From Aequorivita sp. (GTDB taxonomy: Bacteria > Bacteroidota > Bacteroidia > Flavobacteriales > Flavobacteriaceae): a DNA stretch of 64,000 bases. Both the position numbers and the translations under genes were made by a program. Positions within the stretch are counted from its first letter, which is position 1, and the number at the start of each line of letters is the position of its first letter. Shown here in pieces: positions 9,067 to 17,056 of the stretch. The notes under the pieces are model-generated. The model searched no databases. It was not told the DNA's origin and was given only the letters and a program-made list of their open reading frames with translations. The DNA lies in NCBI GenBank assembly GCA_030690315.1, contig JAUYGY010000036.1, positions 1-64,000 of the forward strand, read 5' to 3'.

Positions 9067-9096
9067 TTGGAGTTAGCTAACTTTTGAATATCTTTG
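9067..9096 (+). promoter_or_regulatory. Promoter of Feo mini-protein copy 2, with leaderless geometry
   Basis: TTG at 9067-9069, a 19-nt spacer, then TATCTTTG at 9089-9096: a textbook Bacteroidota promoter. The ATG begins only 4 nt later, so the transcript is predicted to start at or next to the start codon. Confidence 0.7.
9071..9082. promoter_or_regulatory. Candidate operator within the copy-2 promoter spacer
   Basis: AGTTAGCTAACT, a perfect 12-bp palindrome between the -33 and -7 elements. Its GTTAG/CTAAC core resembles DtxR-type boxes (GGTTAG..CTAACC). The window encodes a DtxR/MntR-family regulator at 14585-15241. Binding is inference. Confidence 0.45.
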
Positions 9097-9100
9097 CACT

Positions 9101-9259
9101 ATGCAAACAATATTGGTCTTAATAACATTTTCTATTGCAGCGGGCTTTTTGATTAAAAAGTTTGTGTGGAACCCAATTTTTGAAGGCCGTCAAAATTCAT
9201 CAAATACTCTGGATGGCGGGAAAACAAAATGCGGCAAAAAGGATTGTGGTTGCCACTAA
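9101..9259 (+). CDS. FeoB-associated Cys-rich membrane mini-protein, copy 2
   Basis: 52 aa. One transmembrane helix (ILVLITFSIAAGFLIKKF), FVWNP, then a hydrophilic tail ending KTKCGKKDCGCH, the usual Cys-rich end of this family and a plausible iron-binding site. It has its own promoter, so it can be expressed apart from feoAB. The stop is 1 nt from the convergent gene at 9261. Confidence 0.82.
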   Translation: MQTILVLITFSIAAGFLIKKFVWNPIFEGRQNSSNTLDGGKTKCGKKDCGCH

Positions 9260-9260
9260 A

Positions 9261-9677
9261 TTATTGGTTCTTTTCTTCACAAACCACTAAAACATAGCCT
9301 GTGTCCTTGCCTGTGTTTTCTGAAGTTGGATAGGGATTTAGCGTTAATCCGTTAATTGCAAATTTACCCGAATTATAAAGATTTGTGTTTTTTTCCTCGC
9401 CAGGTCTAATTTCGCCAAATGTTAAAATTTTCTCTTCTTTTTTTCCATTAGCTATAACTTCAACCTTTACAATTGCACGACCAGCCCAAATGCAGGTAAC
9501 GTCCTTTGGGCAACGGGAATCTTCAATAACTTCTAAAAATTTTATGGAAACGCCTTTTACAATAACGGTTTCGCCTTGGGGAACTTTTATGCCAATTTTA
9601 GGGGTTTCTGCGGAATCTTCTTGCCCGAAAGCGAAGGTTGAAAAGAGAATTATGATTGCTAAAAGTGAATTTTTCAT
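9261..9677 (-). CDS. Secreted hypothetical protein with DSRCP...CIWAG motif
   Basis: 138 aa with a signal peptide (MKNSLLAIIILFSTFAFGQ). The mature part is beta-rich and carries DSRCPKDVTCIWAGRA at about residues 53-68, a two-cysteine motif common in small Bacteroidota exported proteins of unknown role. The paired cysteines probably form a disulfide. It is convergent with the feo cluster, almost touching it. A TATCTTTA -7-like element lies upstream. No function assigned. Confidence 0.75.
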   Translation of the reverse strand: MKNSLLAIIILFSTFAFGQEDSAETPKIGIKVPQGETVIVKGVSIKFLEVIEDSRCPKDVTCIWAGRAIVKVEVIANGKKEEKILTFGEIRPGEEKNTNLYNSGKFAINGLTLNPYPTSENTGKDTGYVLVVCEEKNQ

Positions 9678-9777
9678 AGTTTTGAGTTTTTCAATTTTAA
9701 AGATACTATAAAAAATAGTGCCAGAAAACTGGTAATGAAAAATCGGTTTATGAAATTTTTGTATTCAACTTCATATT

Positions 9778-10938
9778 TTATCCTCGAAACAGGAAAAAAT
9801 CTTCTTTCATCGGCTCTATTTTTTCGTCTTTATTGTTTACGATATATTCCAAGGATTTTTCAGTAAAGGTTAATCCTTTTTCCGTGAGAGAAACGACGCT
9901 GTTTTTTATTTCAATTAGATTATTTTTTTCGGCTAAATTCAACACAGTTCTAGCCTGAACTTCCTGCCAATTAATATGTTCCCGAAGATGGTTTATATGT
10001 CTTTCACTTTCTTCATCATGGCGGTTTAAGTGCAGTAAAAAAGTGATAAGCGAGACCTCTATTTTTTGCTGCTTTTGACGATACAGGACAGATATCAGAC
10101 CTTTTTTGGGAGCGAATAAATACACAATTAGAAAAATCACTCCAAGTGTTGTTGCAATTGATCCAGAGATGGAAGCATCTAACACATTTGCTACCCAATA
10201 TCCCGAAATGGCAGAAACAGCGCCAAATAGTAATGAAAGGCCAATCATTTTTTTGAGATCTTCGGTAAGCAGGTAGGCAGTCGCTGCGGGCGCGATCATT
10301 AATGCTACAACCAATATTGCACCCACGGCATCAAAAGCACCCACAACCGTAATTGAAGAAATGGACATTAGTCCATAGTGCATAACAATTGGGGAAATTC
10401 CAATAGCCGAGGAAAGTCCGGCGTCAAAAGTGCTTACTTTCAATTCTTTGAAAAATAACAATAATAAGCTGATTGTAATAAGTAAAATGCTTCCCATTAC
10501 CCAAAGTGATTTTGGCCCTAAATCTGTGCCTTCAACCATAAATCTATCAAAAGGAGCGAATGCCAATTCCCCCAACAATACGGCATCCACATCTAAATGA
10601 ATGTCATTTGCATTTTTAGAAATAAGAATAACGCCTATACTGAACAAAACGGGAAAAACCAGGCCGATTGCAGTGTCTTCCTTTACCAATCCCGTTTTTT
10701 GAATAAACTCTACCAAAACAACGGTAATAACACCGGTTAAAGCAGCTAAAAGAATAAGTAGCGGGGAGTTTAAATCCTGGGTTACAAAAAATCCGATTAC
10801 AATGCCGGGCAAGATTGCATGACTTATAGCATCGCTAATTAAGGCCATTTTGCGAAGCACCAAAAACACGCCCGGAATGGCACAGGCCATAGCCACAATT
10901 ACTGCAATAATCTGTATTTCAATTTGTGGACTATTCAT
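9778..10938 (-). CDS. Metal ABC transporter permease with C-terminal winged-helix-like tail (second permease)
   Basis: 386 aa. The first ~280 residues are an ABC-3 (ZnuB/MntB) permease: LRKMALISDAISHAILPGI near the start, the conserved VGAILVVALMIAPAATAYLL later, and about eight helices. Residues about 295-386 are an added soluble domain (FLLHLNRHDEESERHINHL, VLNLAEKNNLIEIKNSVVSLTEKG) with the look of the winged-helix/effector half of DtxR proteins. It overlaps the preceding permease by 8 bp; the pair probably forms a heterodimer. Confidence 0.9.
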   Translation of the reverse strand: MNSPQIEIQIIAVIVAMACAIPGVFLVLRKMALISDAISHAILPGIVIGFFVTQDLNSPLLILLAALTGVITVVLVEFIQKTGLVKEDTAIGLVFPVLFSIGVILISKNANDIHLDVDAVLLGELAFAPFDRFMVEGTDLGPKSLWVMGSILLITISLLLLFFKELKVSTFDAGLSSAIGISPIVMHYGLMSISSITVVGAFDAVGAILVVALMIAPAATAYLLTEDLKKMIGLSLLFGAVSAISGYWVANVLDASISGSIATTLGVIFLIVYLFAPKKGLISVLYRQKQQKIEVSLITFLLHLNRHDEESERHINHLREHINWQEVQARTVLNLAEKNNLIEIKNSVVSLTEKGLTFTEKSLEYIVNNKDEKIEPMKEDFFLFRG

Positions 10939-12055
10939 TCATAGTTTTTTGATTATACATTTCCTGTGCTTGTTTAAAGCCTTTCTGTGTAATTGCCCAT
11001 TGTTGTCCTTGGATTATTATCCAGCCTTCGTTCTCTAATTTTTTCAGCGAACTTTTGGTAAACCCATGAAAGTTGTTCAAAATACGAATAGCGTGCGGGT
11101 GCGAAATATTCTCGTGCTCTTGCGCAATTCCATACATAAACTGAAGAGTTTTCATCAGTTTCAAATCGGTACGGTTTTGATGAAATCTTATTTCTCGAAA
11201 CAAAAGCCCTCTTTTTGGAGAAAAAATAAATGAGAACAATACAAAAACTCCAGCAACCAAAACAATTACCGGTCCTGTAGAAAGATTGTTTTGGCTAGCG
11301 CTGATTGCTGTGCCAAAAACCCCAGAAAATGCTCCAAATATTGCAGCCAGCAATACCATTGTGCCAAGGCTGTTGGTCCATTGTCTAGCTGCCGCGGCGG
11401 GAGCCAGTAAAATGGCGCTCATTAAAACTACGCCCACGGTTTGTAATCCAAGCACTATGGCCAAAACGATTAAAAAAGTAATCAGCACGTCAATAAATTT
11501 GGTATTGAACCCTAAGGTTTTCGTATAATCTGCATCAAAGAGAAGTATTTTGAATTCTTTCCAAAAAAGCAGCATTACAAAAAGGGAAATTCCAGTTACT
11601 ATAATCATTAATTGCACATCACTTTCCATAAGCGTGGCAGCTTGTCCAAAGAGATATTTGTCCAACCCAGCTTGATTGGCATTGGGTTGTTTCTGTATGA
11701 AAGTGAGTAGCAACATTCCAAAACCGAAAAATATAGAAAGTATTAAACCCAGTGCGGTATCGCTTTTCAAATGTGTTTTTGAAGTAATTCCCCGAATCCA
11801 AAAAGTACCGATTAAACCACTAATCAAAGCTCCCAACATTAAGATTCCGGAATCCTTCGCGCCAGTAATTAAAAAAGCCAATGCTATTCCAGGTAATGCA
11901 GCGTGAGAAATGGCATCACCCAGCAAACTTTGTTTCCGAAGTACTGCAAAGCTTCCCAACATGCCGCAAATAGCACCAAGAACCGCTGTTCCCAAAGTTA
12001 TGGTGCGCAGCGTATAATCGTCCCAGAGTAAGTTGAAATATTCGGTTATTGACAT
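10931..12055 (-). CDS. Metal ABC transporter permease with C-terminal winged-helix-like tail (first permease)
   Basis: 374 aa. ABC-3 family: LRKQSLLGDAISHAALPGIALAF, then LQTVGVVLMSAILLAPAAAARQW, about eight helices to residue ~295. The last ~75 residues (LKLMKTLQFMYGIAQEHEN, ILNNFHGFTKSSLKKLENEG, WAITQKGFKQAQEMY) are soluble and winged-helix-like. It is preceded by the ATPase gene and overlaps the second permease gene. Confidence 0.9.
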   Translation of the reverse strand: MSITEYFNLLWDDYTLRTITLGTAVLGAICGMLGSFAVLRKQSLLGDAISHAALPGIALAFLITGAKDSGILMLGALISGLIGTFWIRGITSKTHLKSDTALGLILSIFFGFGMLLLTFIQKQPNANQAGLDKYLFGQAATLMESDVQLMIIVTGISLFVMLLFWKEFKILLFDADYTKTLGFNTKFIDVLITFLIVLAIVLGLQTVGVVLMSAILLAPAAAARQWTNSLGTMVLLAAIFGAFSGVFGTAISASQNNLSTGPVIVLVAGVFVLFSFIFSPKRGLLFREIRFHQNRTDLKLMKTLQFMYGIAQEHENISHPHAIRILNNFHGFTKSSLKKLENEGWIIIQGQQWAITQKGFKQAQEMYNQKTMNE

Positions 12056-12122
12056 AAATATTGTTGGTAGTCTTTATTCTTTTTTAAACACAAGTTTATT
12101 TTTCATATCGGAAATCCCTCAT

Positions 12123-12863
12123 CTATTTATTCACCGCAACCTTGTAGTTTATTCCGTAGGTTTTGGTCAAATTATCGTCATTAAAAATTTCTTTTACGGG
12201 GCCTGTGGCTATTTTTTTCACGTTCAAAAAAGTTACCCAATCAAAATATTCAGGCACGGTTTGTAGGTCGTGGTGAACCACAACTACCGTTTTACCGGCT
12301 TTTCGCAATTCTTTTAAAATATTGATGATGGCAATCTCTGTTGTAGCATCAACTCCTTGAAAAGGTTCATCCATAAAATATATGGCTGCATCCTGCGCCA
12401 AGGCCCTTGCCAAAAAAACCCGTTGTTGCTGTCCGCCGCTCAATTGGCTTATTTGCCTGTTTTTAAAAGCGAGCATTCCCACTTTTTCCATGGATTCCAG
12501 AGCAATTTTTTTTTCTTTTTGACCGGGGCGTTTAATCCAGCCTAAGCTTCCGTAGGTGCCCATCATAACCACATCGAGCGCCGTGGTGGGAAAATCCCAA
12601 TCCACGCTTCCTTTCTGTGGCACATATGCTACCATTTTTCGTTGTTTTGAATAAGGTTTTCCATAAATGGAAACACTTCCGGCAATGGGTTTTATGATGC
12701 CCAAAATGGCTTTGATAAGGGTAGATTTCCCTGCCCCATTTGGGCCAACTATTGCCATTAAAACGCCTTCGGGTACAGAAAGGTCAATATCCCAAAGTAC
12801 GGGCTTGTAGTTATAAGCTGCCGTTAAATCGTCTATCTGAACTGCTATTTTTTGATTGTCCAT
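12123..12863 (-). CDS. Metal ABC transporter ATP-binding protein
   Basis: 246 aa. Walker [10 protein letters not shown] (about 40-48), Q-loop [13 protein letters not shown], signature [15 protein letters not shown], Walker B AIYFMDEP and H-switch VVVVHHD. The SVDWDFP segment is typical of Mn/Zn (ZnuC/MntA/TroB) ATPases. It powers the two downstream permeases. Confidence 0.95.
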   Translation of the reverse strand: MDNQKIAVQIDDLTAAYNYKPVLWDIDLSVPEGVLMAIVGPNGAGKSTLIKAILGIIKPIAGSVSIYGKPYSKQRKMVAYVPQKGSVDWDFPTTALDVVMMGTYGSLGWIKRPGQKEKKIALESMEKVGMLAFKNRQISQLSGGQQQRVFLARALAQDAAIYFMDEPFQGVDATTEIAIINILKELRKAGKTVVVVHHDLQTVPEYFDWVTFLNVKKIATGPVKEIFNDDNLTKTYGINYKVAVNK

Positions 12864-12881
12864 CAGGTATTGTTTAGAGCC

Positions 12882-13787
12882 TTACTTAAGGGCGTTTACA
12901 ATAGTATTCACGTTGTACTTAAACATTCCTATGTAGGTTCCTTCTGCGGTCCCGGGATTTCCAAGTGCGTCACTATATAACGAACCACCAATCTCCACAT
13001 TATGATTCTTTGAGAGTACTGCTTGCTGCAGGGCTTCAATGGTGCGCCGCGGTACTGAACTTTCAATGAAAATGGCTTTAATGTTATTTTGTATTATGAA
13101 TTCTGAGAGATTTTGAACATCTTTTACGCCCGCTTCTGTTGCGGTAGAAATTCCCTGTAAGCCCACAACATTGAATCCATAGGCCTTTCCGAAATAATTA
13201 AATGCATCATGGGCAGTAACTAAAATACGCTTTTCTTCCGGTACGCTAGCTATAATTGTTTTGATTTCGATTTCAAGGGAATCCAGTTTTTTCTGATATT
13301 TTTTATTGTTTTCTGAATAGCTTTGAGCATTTTTGGTATCTGCTTTTGAAAGTTCGTCGGTAACAATCTGCGCAAAATTTTTGAAGAATTGAATGTTGAA
13401 CCAAACATGGGGATCGTAGTTTGAAGCGAAATATTCCGAAGGGATTAGTTCATCCTTGGGCAATCTATCGCCTAAAGAAACGGTATTCTTGCTTCCTTCC
13501 ATTTTCTCAAAAATATCAACAAGTTTTCCTTCCAGATGGAGTCCGCCGTAAAAAATAATATCTGCTTCATAAAGTTTTGAAACGTCGCCTTCGCTTGCTT
13601 TATAAAGGTGCGGATCTACGCCCGCGCCCATAAGACCATTTATTACTACATAATCTCCACCTATGTTTTTTACTAAATCGGTAATCATGGTTGTGGTAGT
13701 TACAATGTTGAGTTTTTCCGATTTTTCGGATTGTTCTTTACAACCTAACAGTATTATGGTGAATAACAAAGGAATTATTTTTTTCAT
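12882..13787 (-). CDS. Metal-binding lipoprotein of the ABC transporter (cluster A-I, Mn-type)
   Basis: 301 aa. Lipobox ends at C16 (IILLGCKEQ). The cluster A-I ligand set is visible: H60 (GVDPHLY), H127 (DPHVWFN), E242 (FIESSV) and D273 (LYSDALG). Glutamate rather than histidine at the third position is the PsaA/MntA-type set, which favours Mn(II) (or Fe) over Zn(II). As a lipoprotein in a diderm it is probably anchored to a periplasmic membrane face. Located between the outer-membrane protein and the ATPase genes. Confidence 0.93.
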   Translation of the reverse strand: MKKIIPLLFTIILLGCKEQSEKSEKLNIVTTTTMITDLVKNIGGDYVVINGLMGAGVDPHLYKASEGDVSKLYEADIIFYGGLHLEGKLVDIFEKMEGSKNTVSLGDRLPKDELIPSEYFASNYDPHVWFNIQFFKNFAQIVTDELSKADTKNAQSYSENNKKYQKKLDSLEIEIKTIIASVPEEKRILVTAHDAFNYFGKAYGFNVVGLQGISTATEAGVKDVQNLSEFIIQNNIKAIFIESSVPRRTIEALQQAVLSKNHNVEIGGSLYSDALGNPGTAEGTYIGMFKYNVNTIVNALK

Positions 13788-13796
13788 TTTTTTAAA

Positions 13797-14582
13797 TTAT
13801 TTTGGAATTCTATAACTAATACCTGCGCCCAGCAAAATATCTTGATCTTTTGTAATGCCTGTTCCGAATGTGACATCAAGCTGTAGATTGTCTTTAACTA
13901 AATATGTAATTCCAGCATCAGCAAAATGTTGTGCGCGATTGTTTTCGGGAAGATTGCCATATACTTCGCCATAAATTCCCAAACGGTCTGTTAAGGAATA
14001 TCCATAGGCTAGCGTATAAATATATTCAATTCCGTCTGCATCATTTTGCCAAGACGCACCCAAATTGTAACCTAAATTTGATTTTTCACTTAACGTATGA
14101 GAGAACGAAAAAATAGCCTCAAGGCCTGTTGTTTTCGGACGATAATCTTTTGACGCAAAGAAGGGAAGTTGTGCGTGAACCAGCAACCCAATGTTTGGCA
14201 AGAGTTTATTTTCTTGAGCTATCTCTATCTTTGCTCCAACAAGTAAAGTTGAAAATCCCGAAAGTATATTCTCTAAATCTTCATTATTCACTGAATATTG
14301 TATTTCTTCAAAATCCCATCCAAGTCGAAATTCCAAATTTTTCAAAACCCCAAAACGCAGCAAAGTTGTATTATAACCTTTGGTTTCTTGTTGAACATCA
14401 TTATCTGTAAAAGATTCATAATACAAGCCTGTTTCAATTTGAAAGTGATTTTGCGGAACCGTATTTGGAGATTCCGTAGCGTCGGGCCTGTCTGTTATCA
14501 AATCTAAATTTTCGGTTTCCTGAGCTGATATTAGCAATGGAATAAATAAAATTGTTGATGTTATTATTATAATCTTTTCCAT
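13797..14582 (-). CDS. Outer-membrane beta-barrel 'transporter' protein in the metal operon
   Basis: 261 aa with a signal peptide ending near residue 20. The mature part opens with ITDRPDATESPNTVP, the hallmark start of the MetA-pathway-type outer membrane family, and continues as alternating amphipathic strands (QIETGLYYESF, LEFRLGWDFEEIQY, LGYNLGASW, LGIYGEVYG) to a final aromatic-poor strand. No TonB box or plug domain. It is embedded between regulator and binding protein, so it may pass Mn/Fe across the outer membrane; this is inference. Confidence 0.8.
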   Translation of the reverse strand: MEKIIIITSTILFIPLLISAQETENLDLITDRPDATESPNTVPQNHFQIETGLYYESFTDNDVQQETKGYNTTLLRFGVLKNLEFRLGWDFEEIQYSVNNEDLENILSGFSTLLVGAKIEIAQENKLLPNIGLLVHAQLPFFASKDYRPKTTGLEAIFSFSHTLSEKSNLGYNLGASWQNDADGIEYIYTLAYGYSLTDRLGIYGEVYGNLPENNRAQHFADAGITYLVKDNLQLDVTFGTGITKDQDILLGAGISYRIPK

Positions 14583-14584
14583 GA

Positions 14585-15241
14585 TTAACTAGTCTGAACA
14601 TATAAATTCTCAGCAATTTTGATTGAAATGAAAAATTGTTCGGTTCCAACTTGTATTATCATGGAGCCATCAAAAAATTCCTTGCCAAGAACTGAAATTT
14701 TTGTGCCGATGCTTATTTTCTTTTTATCTAAATATTGAAGAAATTCTGGGCTCGATTCTTTTACACCAACGCAAACACCCTGCTCATTTTTTTCAATTTC
14801 TGAAAGCAGTTTTTTCTCGGTGCGCTTTAAAACGCCGTGCTTGTCTGGAATTGGGTCGCCGTGCGGATCAAAATCTGGACTGCCCAAAAATTGGTCGAGA
14901 CGGGTAATTAATTCTTCAGATTGAATATGCTCTAACTGCTCGGCTATCTCGTGGACTTCATCCCAATGGAAATGTAGTTTTTCAACCAAAAAAACTTCCC
15001 ACAGGCGATGTTTTCTAACAACGCCAGCGGCAACTTTTTTCCCTTCTTCAGTTAATTGAACCCCTTTATAGCGCTTGTAAGTGAGCATTTTTTTCTCCGC
15101 TAATTTTTGAACCATATCTGTAACGGATGAAGGTTTTGTCTCGATGCTTTCCGCAATGGCATTTGTGGTTACTTCACACATGGAATCGTGTTCCAAATGG
15201 AAAATGGTTTTTAAATAATTTTCTTCGGCTAATGTAAACAT
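14585..15241 (-). CDS. DtxR/MntR-family metal-dependent repressor
   Basis: 218 aa from the ATG at 15241; a GTG two codons upstream is also in frame but overlaps the promoter spacing. The N-terminal winged helix (AENYLKTIFHLEH, TTNAIAESIETKPSSVTDMVQKLAEKKML) is followed by the dimerisation/metal region with HEIAEQLEH and DPHGDPIP, and a C-terminal FeoA-like SH3 domain (KISIGTKISVLGKEFFDG). It leads the ABC operon, 2 nt before the outer-membrane protein gene, so it probably represses its own operon when Mn (or Fe) is replete. Confidence 0.92.
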   Translation of the reverse strand: MFTLAEENYLKTIFHLEHDSMCEVTTNAIAESIETKPSSVTDMVQKLAEKKMLTYKRYKGVQLTEEGKKVAAGVVRKHRLWEVFLVEKLHFHWDEVHEIAEQLEHIQSEELITRLDQFLGSPDFDPHGDPIPDKHGVLKRTEKKLLSEIEKNEQGVCVGVKESSPEFLQYLDKKKISIGTKISVLGKEFFDGSMIIQVGTEQFFISIKIAENLYVQTS

Positions 15242-15246
15242 AGGCA

Positions 15247-15254
15247 CAAAAGTA
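15247..15254 (-). promoter_or_regulatory. -7 element of the metal operon
   Basis: TACTTTTG on the minus strand, 5 nt before the ATG of the regulator: near-leaderless geometry. Confidence 0.5.
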
Positions 15255-15282
15255 AAAATAATTTTTTATTTACCTGTTAATT

Positions 15283-15304
15283 ATTTTTAGGTTTAACTAA
15301 AAAT
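15283..15304. promoter_or_regulatory. Candidate MntR/DtxR operator
   Basis: ATTTTTAG-GTTTAA-CTAAAAAT: perfect 8-bp arms with a 6-bp centre, 28 nt upstream of the -7 element of the regulator-led operon. The TTTAGGTTTA half resembles DtxR-family boxes. Confidence 0.55.
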
Positions 15305-15376
15305 ATAAAATTAACTGCTTTATTACTGAAGAAATAACAGTTTAAAAATTTAAAAATTTATGAATTTATTCCGAAG

Positions 15377-16108
15377 TTAAAACCCGCGTTCTTTCTGAAG
15401 CTGTTCGTAAGCTTCCTGCACTTTTTTGAATTTTTCCTCACCCCCTTTTTGGTAAACTTCGTCCATGTGCTGCAGTTTATCCGGATGGTATTTTTTTACC
15501 ATTGTTCTATAAGCACTTTTTATTTCAGAATTTGTGGCGGTTTTTTCAATTTCTAGAATCTTGTAGGCACTGTCCGGGTTTTTAAAGAACATTGCTTTTA
15601 TACTTTCAAAATCGCGGGCGTAAATTCCCAAAAAGCCCCCTATACGGTTTATTTCATTTAACTCTGCCGAGGAAATACTGCCATCAGCATTTGCAATGCT
15701 GAACAAAAAGTGAAGTATTTGCAAACGGCTTTCGTAACGCGTTCTTTCACGCAAAAGAGTACAGATGTTTTGGGCTGAAATCTCACGATTTTTTACTACT
15801 TCATTGAAAACCTTAAAAGTGGCGTTGGCTCGGTCGCGCCCATAAGCTTGCACAAAATATTGGCGGACGTAATCCAATTCGGTTTGGCTAACATTTCCAT
15901 CTGCTTTTATCACCAATGAAGCTAAAGACAGAAGGTTCAATTCAAAATCGGCAGGAGTTACCTGAGATTGTGAACTGCCAAAAGAAGTTTGAAAAGTTTT
16001 TCCCTTTGAACTAAAATTATCGATAAGGCTTCCTATTAAAAAACCAACAATGGCGCCGGGAAAACGGTAAAGCGCATATCCAAGAACGGCCAATAACCAT
16101 TTAAGCAT
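15377..16108 (-). CDS. TerB-like plus DnaJ-domain protein (DjlA-like)
   Basis: 243 aa from the ATG at 16108, the first start after a TACCTTTG promoter. One or two N-terminal hydrophobic stretches (WLLAVLGYALYRF, GAIVGFLIGSLI), a TerB-like helical domain (about 60-165, with VIKADGNVSQTELDYV and IANADGSISSAELNEI, EF-hand-like repeats), then a C-terminal J domain with the HPD motif (KKYHPDKL). DjlA-type proteins recruit DnaK at the inner membrane. Confidence 0.88.
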   Translation of the reverse strand: MLKWLLAVLGYALYRFPGAIVGFLIGSLIDNFSSKGKTFQTSFGSSQSQVTPADFELNLLSLASLVIKADGNVSQTELDYVRQYFVQAYGRDRANATFKVFNEVVKNREISAQNICTLLRERTRYESRLQILHFLFSIANADGSISSAELNEINRIGGFLGIYARDFESIKAMFFKNPDSAYKILEIEKTATNSEIKSAYRTMVKKYHPDKLQHMDEVYQKGGEEKFKKVQEAYEQLQKERGF

Positions 16109-16137
16109 AAAATGTAATTTTTCTTTTTTTAAGGCGA

Positions 16138-16145
16138 CAAAGGTA
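16138..16145 (-). promoter_or_regulatory. -7 element of the DnaJ/TerB gene
   Basis: TACCTTTG on the minus strand, 29 nt before the ATG at 16108. Confidence 0.5.
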
Positions 16146-16157
16146 GCATTTAAAGCT

Positions 16158-16262
16158 CCAAATCTCAAATGCCAAAAAATAAATACCAAATCTCAAATTC
16201 AAAATTCCAAAAGGAGCAATTGGGATCTTTGGAATTTGGAATTTTGACTTTGGAATTTAAAC
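16158..16262. repeat. Intergenic AAATTCCAAA-type inverted repeat region
   Basis: The words CCAAATCTCAAAT (twice), AAAATTCCAAA and TTTGGAATTTGGAATTTTGA can fold back on each other around an AGGAGCAATTGGGA centre. A similar word set recurs at 38660-38775. It looks like a dispersed intergenic element. Confidence 0.5.
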
Positions 16263-16281
16263 TTTTCCCTTTCATAATTCC

Positions 16282-16289
16282 TATCTTTG
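16282..16289 (+). promoter_or_regulatory. -7 element of the bacilliredoxin gene
   Basis: TATCTTTG, 35 nt before the ATG at 16325. Confidence 0.5.
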
Positions 16290-16324
16290 CAATCAAATTT
16301 TAATACACTTTAAATTCAAAAATT

Positions 16325-16735
16325 ATGTACCCACCCGAACTAGTAAAACCGATGCGCGAAGACCTTACAAGAGTAGGATTTTCTGAATTACATACAGCAC
16401 CTGAAGTTGAAGCAGCTTTAAAAAATGAAGGAACTACTTTGGTAGTTGTAAATTCCGTTTGTGGCTGTGCTGCAGCAAATGCAAGACCTGGCGCCGCAAT
16501 GTCGTTGGCAAATGACAAAAAACCGGACCATTTGGTAACAGTTTTTGCAGGTGTGGACCGCGAAGCCGTGGATGCCGCTCGCGCTAACATGGTTCCATTT
16601 CCGCCAAGCTCGCCTTCTATGGCGTTGTTCAAAAATGGCGAATTGGTCCATATGCTGGAACGCCACCACATTGAAGGCCGTCCGGCACAAATGATTGCTG
16701 AAAACCTGAAAGGAGCTTATAACGAATATTGCTAA
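16325..16735 (+). CDS. BrxA/BrxB-family bacilliredoxin
   Basis: 136 aa, full length for the family. The CGC redox motif is at C46-G-C48 in NSVCGCAAANARPG. The start MYPPELVKPMREDL is the conserved family N-terminus. In Firmicutes these proteins remove bacillithiol from mixed disulfides; in Bacteroidota a thiol-disulfide role is likely, and bacillithiol use is possible but not shown here. Confidence 0.92.
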   Translation: MYPPELVKPMREDLTRVGFSELHTAPEVEAALKNEGTTLVVVNSVCGCAAANARPGAAMSLANDKKPDHLVTVFAGVDREAVDAARANMVPFPPSSPSMALFKNGELVHMLERHHIEGRPAQMIAENLKGAYNEYC

Positions 16736-16754
16736 TTTCTGAGAAGTTAGAATT

Positions 16755-16976
16755 ATGAAATTAACCAAGCCATTTACTATTGTTATCGGATTATTGGCAC
16801 TTGGCGCTCTAATTTTCAATATTTATCAAAATCCGAAAGTTTCATATTTATTCGGAAAGGAGATAAACGATTGGTTTTACAGGGCCTTTTGGTTATTGAT
16901 CGTCGGTATTTGTGTTTATAATTACATTTATATTGATAAAAATACTTTGAAAAATAAATCAAAATCCAAACGTTGA
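16755..16976 (+). CDS. Small hypothetical membrane protein
   Basis: 73 aa, two predicted transmembrane helices (FTIVIGLLALGALIFNIY and AFWLLIVGICVYNYIYI) and a Lys-rich C-terminus (KNKSKSKR). It lies 19 nt after the bacilliredoxin gene and is followed by a strong terminator, so the two form an operon. No function recognised. Confidence 0.7.
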   Translation: MKLTKPFTIVIGLLALGALIFNIYQNPKVSYLFGKEINDWFYRAFWLLIVGICVYNYIYIDKNTLKNKSKSKR

Positions 16977-17008
16977 TTTTGGTAACTCTTAATTTCTAAA
17001 TAAGCAAA

Positions 17009-17043
17009 TAAGAAAACCGTCTTTTTTTTGGACGGTTTTCTTA
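17009..17043 (+). terminator. Terminator after the bacilliredoxin operon
   Basis: TAAGAAAACCGTC (17009-17021) and GACGGTTTTCTTA (17031-17043) pair over 13 bp. The 3' arm overlaps the -7 element of the next gene. Confidence 0.85.
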
Positions 17044-17049
17044 CTTTTG
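17042..17049 (+). promoter_or_regulatory. -7 element of plsC copy 1
   Basis: TACTTTTG, 7 nt before the ATG at 17057, and overlapping the end of the upstream terminator stem. Confidence 0.5.
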
Positions 17050-17056
17050 AAAAGTA

